Source: Metabacillus kandeliae (GTDB lineage Bacteria; Bacillota; Bacilli; Bacillales; Bacillaceae). Taken from it: a stretch of DNA of 64,000 bases. Positions 61,244 through 64,000 of the stretch are shown in pieces; the stretch's first letter is position 1; each line of letters starts with the position of its first letter. Position numbers and translations under genes: made by a program. Under the pieces are notes generated by a model. That model saw only the letters and a program-made list of their open reading frames with translations. It had not been told where the DNA came from and made no database searches. Location: the NCBI RefSeq assembly GCF_021166585.1, contig NZ_JAJOZE010000010.1, positions 56,756 through 120,755 of the forward strand, given 5' to 3'.

Positions 61244-61627
61244 TCATTCATCTTTAATATTGCTTATTTGAACGTTTATACTGGAGATGCTATTTTGAAG
61301 GGTATTAATTAAGTTCTGGTAGTAAGTGATTTTGTTTTCGATCTCCTGTAAAATGTCGTTCGTATCCGACCCTGAAAGCTCCTTGTATTCCGCCTCCATT
61401 TTTTCCCGAATATCCTGAAACTGATCAGCGTGCTTTCCCTTCCATGTCTGGCCTGAAAGCTCAGGCTGCTTCGCAAGCTTTTTGTTTTGAATAAAGTCCT
61501 TTTGATCCGCTTCAATATTTCGTGTAGCATCCTGAAGACGTCGAATCTTCTCCTCGTATTCCTGAATCTGACCATTAAACTGACTGATTTGGTCAGTAAG
61601 CTGCAAGTGAAGGGCTGAGGCATTCAC
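61244..61627 (-). CDS. YwqH-like (DUF5082) LXG partner protein
   Basis: About 127 residues from a GTG at 61627 (AGGAGGAG upstream). The open frame extends to 61747 but its first 40 codons are hydrophobic and lack a site, and do not fit the family. Coiled coil LQLTDQISQFNGQIQEYEEK, a WxG turn (SGQTWKGKHADQF), then a second long helix (INTLQNSISSINVQISNIK). This is the first gene of the LXG unit. With the DUF5344 protein it should dock on the LXG domain for type VII export. Confidence 0.82.
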   Translation of the reverse strand: MNASALHLQLTDQISQFNGQIQEYEEKIRRLQDATRNIEADQKDFIQNKKLAKQPELSGQTWKGKHADQFQDIREKMEAEYKELSGSDTNDILQEIENKITYYQNLINTLQNSISSINVQISNIKDE

Positions 61628-62143
61628 CGCTGATTTCTCCTCCTTTTGTTCGTAGAAAAACCTATGTATTTCTACCCATAATCGACACACTAAAAACCTA
61701 ATTATTGTATATAAAACCAATACGAACCATTTTAGTAAAAGCAGCACATTCTTGGAAGTTGATAATTACTCATATTAGTAAATTGTTTTTTCATTTGTGT
61801 TGTAATTTGTCGAATGGATAGCGCTATTGAGGTAGGTATGTGGAGATGAAGGGAGAATAAAGCATTCTATTTTAAATCTTGTGAATGAGCGTTAAAGTAG
61901 TATTTAATATTCCTCCTGAAATTGCTTCCTCCAGCGACTTAAAGCTGCAGGTGCAGACTGAATGATTTGAAACAGAAACTGGGATCCTTAATCTAAAGTA
62001 AAAAACCAAGAGAGCGATCTCTTGGTTTTTTTGCTTTAAACTATTCTTTAATTAAAACATTTAAATTTATTGTTAGTATTCTTCAGAGTTTCTTTTATTG
62101 TATTCATTGTCTAAAGTTTTCCATAATGTATGTCTATAAGAAA
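61628..62143. other. gap between the two toxin units
   Basis: 516 bases with a terminator (62002-62030) for the Imm6 unit and AT-rich sequence (61680-61760) where the promoter of the YwqH-like gene must lie. I could not pick a -35/-10 pair with confidence. No gene seen. Confidence 0.5.
62002..62030 (-). terminator. terminator of the Imm6 unit
   Basis: AAAACCAAGAGA and TCTCTTGGTTTT form a 12-bp stem with a GCGA/TCGC loop, T run following on the minus strand. Confidence 0.88.
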
Positions 62144-62653
62144 TTAAACCAATTGTAATTCTCTTAATATATTTTTTCTTAAATTACATGGGGTGTCCTC
62201 AATTCTGTTAGCATCTAGAAAGGTGGAAGTTTTCGAAATGTATTCATTTGAATTATCGACACATTTTTCAAAACAATCAATGAAATGATCTACCAAGGAG
62301 TCATCTACTAATCCAATTGGTTCTGGGAAATACTTAACTCCTTCCCTTTCATAAGCTTTTCGACTTGTATATGCTACTGCATCAATAATACAATTCCACG
62401 CCTCTTCATCTCTTACATTATCAGTCATTTCCTGTAAAATAGTTATCCCATTTTCTTCATTATCTAATTGCTCGTATAGTTTTTCACCATCATTTTTCTT
62501 CTCTTCCAACCATCTCCAGCATTCGTCTATAGAGTTTATAGCTATTTTTTGGTCTTCACTATTTGAAAATACTGAGACCACTCTTTCTGAAAGAGCAAGA
62601 AAAAACACTACTTTATTATCTTCTGATAACTCATTGAAATTTACAGTAGTCAT
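62144..62653 (-). CDS. Imm6-like immunity protein
   Basis: About 169 residues from the ATG at 62653 (GGAGG five bases upstream). Predicted all-helical: FFLALSERVVSVFSNSEDQK, ECWRWLEEKKNDGEKLYEQL, DEEAWNCIIDAVAYTSRKAY. The conserved Trp residues and length fit the Imm6 immunity family. It starts 12 bases after where the deaminase toxin frame should end, so it is the cognate antitoxin by position. Confidence 0.72.
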   Translation of the reverse strand: MTTVNFNELSEDNKVVFFLALSERVVSVFSNSEDQKIAINSIDECWRWLEEKKNDGEKLYEQLDNEENGITILQEMTDNVRDEEAWNCIIDAVAYTSRKAYEREGVKYFPEPIGLVDDSLVDHFIDCFEKCVDNSNEYISKTSTFLDANRIEDTPCNLRKNILRELQLV

Positions 62654-62763
62654 AATATCCTCCAACTAGTCAATATACTTACATCTGCCTGTTACTTTAA
62701 TACTTTTATCAATCTCAGAAGTTACTTCAATTATTAAATTTGGATATTTTACACTTAATTGCT

Positions 62764-64000
62764 TTAATACACCTCACCTGGTAGTACTTTATCATTACCT
62801 AGTCCTTGATAACATTTCCTACATACCCCTGCTGGGTTAGATTGGTGTAGTCTTAGTGTACCTCTTACCTCACTCGGATCCATTTTTGCTTTTATAACTG
62901 CAGCATCGAATTCATTCAGAACCCCTTCTTCTGCGTGCCTTGTAAATAATGGGTTTTTGGCAGGTGCTTTTATATTCCTATTTGGCATTAACTCGTCTAG
63001 GTCAGGTAATCCCGCTTCTTTTCTAACTTTTGGTGAACCACCTTTGAATGTTAAATTATCCAAGCCTTTTATATCTGTTTTACCAACTGCAACTGTCTCG
63101 GTTTCTGGAACATTCCATTGTTTTCTAAGATCGTTTATTTCAGGTTTGCCGATTTTTATTTTATTCGACTTGCCAAGATTACTACTCTTAGTATTAACCT
63201 CAAACATCCGCGGAGCCACTTCACTCAACTTCCGGCTCTCCACCATCCAATTTGTCACATTCCCAAACGGTGTCGCAAGCTGCTGCTTGACAAACACCGG
63301 CATATCCACGTTTCCAACTTGCCTCTTTACTTGATTCAACGCCTGATTAGCTTTGTCCTTCATTTTTGAAGCGTATTCCGAGCTAAACGGCATCTTCGGC
63401 TTCGGTATCCGATGTCCATACTTATCCAGCGCCGCCCCAGCACCGCCAATCCCAAGCATCGTCAATCCAGCAAACAAACTGTTCTTCCGCTGCTCATCCG
63501 TCAGCTGATTGCCAAACATGTCCCGCCCAGTAATACCTTCCGCCAGGCCATTCGCACTCACGAGGCCGTAGATGCCTTTTTCAGTTTTACCCAGGATCTC
63601 CATGCCCTTAACCGTTTTATAGGCGTCCATTGTTTTGGAGGCTGCTGTGACTCCTTTTACGGTTGAATAGATCGCCTTGCCGCCTTTAGCAGCGCGGCCT
63701 GCCCAGCCGAGGACCGGAATAAATCCGGCAACGGCCATGGCGCCGGCTGCGATCCGCTCTGCATCGCTGAGTTTTCTGCCTGTTACAGGGTCAACCCCTG
63801 TCGCTGCGCGTTTCGCATCATAGTAGCCGGAGACTTCACCGACGAAGTCTGAGGCCATGTCCCAGCCTTTTTCGTACCAGGGCCGGTTTTCTTTTTCGAT
63901 CATGGCTTTTTCGACTCGTCTTGCTTCAGCCTGTTCATTTTTAGCGTTGATGTATTCCGTTGTCTGTTTGGCCGCTTCCTGGTTGACCTTGTACATTTCG
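62764..64000 (-). CDS. polymorphic type VII toxin: pre-toxin and deaminase domains (5' end beyond window; frameshift near 3' end)
   Basis: At least 411 codons, open at the window edge; an LXG domain presumably lies upstream. A pre-toxin TG region (GVDPVTGRKLSDAERIAAGA, then FIPVLGWAGRAAKGGKAIY) precedes a long linker and a deaminase-fold C-terminus with HAE (TRHAEEGVLNEF) and CxxC (NPAGVCRKCYQGL), a zinc site as in YwqJ-type nucleic-acid deaminases. The frame stops at 62764, but the family tail (VLKQLSVKYPNLIIEV) continues in another frame to a TAG at 62666-62668. One missing G at about 62772 explains this. Confidence 0.8.
   Translation of the reverse strand, partial: EMYKVNQEAAKQTTEYINAKNEQAEARRVEKAMIEKENRPWYEKGWDMASDFVGEVSGYYDAKRAATGVDPVTGRKLSDAERIAAGAMAVAGFIPVLGWAGRAAKGGKAIYSTVKGVTAASKTMDAYKTVKGMEILGKTEKGIYGLVSANGLAEGITGRDMFGNQLTDEQRKNSLFAGLTMLGIGGAGAALDKYGHRIPKPKMPFSSEYASKMKDKANQALNQVKRQVGNVDMPVFVKQQLATPFGNVTNWMVESRKLSEVAPRMFEVNTKSSNLGKSNKIKIGKPEINDLRKQWNVPETETVAVGKTDIKGLDNLTFKGGSPKVRKEAGLPDLDELMPNRNIKAPAKNPLFTRHAEEGVLNEFDAAVIKAKMDPSEVRGTLRLHQSNPAGVCRKCYQGLGNDKVLPGEVY

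Noticed and set aside
61628..61747. Hydrophobic N-terminal extension of the YwqH-like protein, suggesting a membrane anchor
   Set aside because: There is no ribosome binding site for it, and DUF5082 proteins are soluble; the GTG at 61627 follows AGGAGGAG.
56750..64000. Prophage or integrative element
   Set aside because: No integrase, terminase, capsid, att-like repeats or conjugation genes; the content is a chromosomal type VII effector island.

Overview
The window is chromosomal DNA from a spore-forming member of the Bacillaceae (Bacillota), related to but not identical with Bacillus subtilis. Evidence: strong AGGAGG-type ribosome binding sites, GTG/TTG starts, the spore coat operon cotJABC with a sigma-E-type promoter, SwrA, MinJ, CtpB, FtsEX, CccB, YvjA, prfB with its programmed frameshift, secA and hpf in B. 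subtilis-like order, a yrk-type persulfide operon, and LXG/YwqH/YwqI-type type VII secretion effectors. I saw no rRNA, tRNA, CRISPR array, prophage or intact insertion sequence.

Layout. 1-2.8 kb: yhgD-yhgE (TetR repressor plus YhgE/Pip membrane protein) with two matching operators. 3-12.1 kb: secreted proteins (a choice-of-anchor I protein behind PhoP-box-like repeats; a triple NlpC/P60 protein with only one catalytic domain), a chemoreceptor, a Mn-type CDF exporter, small stress proteins and cotJABC. 12.2-17.5 kb: a diguanylate cyclase, then a CstR-controlled sulfur-detoxification operon (DsrE, rhodaneses, TusA-rhodanese, rhodanese-metallo-beta-lactamase, TusA, TauE), in which one membrane-anchored rhodanese is frameshifted. 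17.5-25 kb: methyltransferase, flavin reductase with divergent LysR regulator, CAP lipoprotein and cysJI (sulfite reductase). 25-30 kb: an accessory stretch (acetyltransferase, epimerase, orphan genes, TetR/hydrolase pair), in part AT-rich. 30-44 kb: cell-envelope core (minJ, swrA, ctpB, M23 hydrolase, ftsX, ftsE, cccB, yvjA, prfB, secA), interrupted by a 1.1 kb block of nested repeats. 44.4-50.7 kb: an arginine deiminase operon (arcB-arcC-arcA), an orphan LytTR regulator and an HD-GYP protein with a degenerate B12-type C-terminal half, lying between secA and hpf. 51-56.7 kb: hpf, a second repeat block, KDPG aldolase, glycosyltransferase, SDR and a soluble PAS chemoreceptor. 56.7-64 kb: two adjacent type VII (LXG) toxin units. 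One has YwqH/YwqI-like partners, an LXG toxin with a glycine-zipper tail and downstream membrane proteins. The other is a pre-toxin/deaminase cut by the window edge and frameshifted near its C-terminus, followed by an Imm6-like immunity gene.

Main points for a second look: (i) the HD-GYP protein with a B12-cap/Rossmann-like tail that has lost the cobalamin ligands; (ii) the LXG/glycine-zipper locus with uncharacterised membrane proteins; (iii) two single-base frameshifts, both apparently one G short, which may be real inactivations or sequence errors; (iv) three intergenic arrays of about 20-21 bp repeats, two of them nested inside about 200 bp tandem units; (v) a compact structured leader upstream of the triple NlpC/P60 gene. 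Family assignments come from motif recognition and remembered family features; no database search was run.
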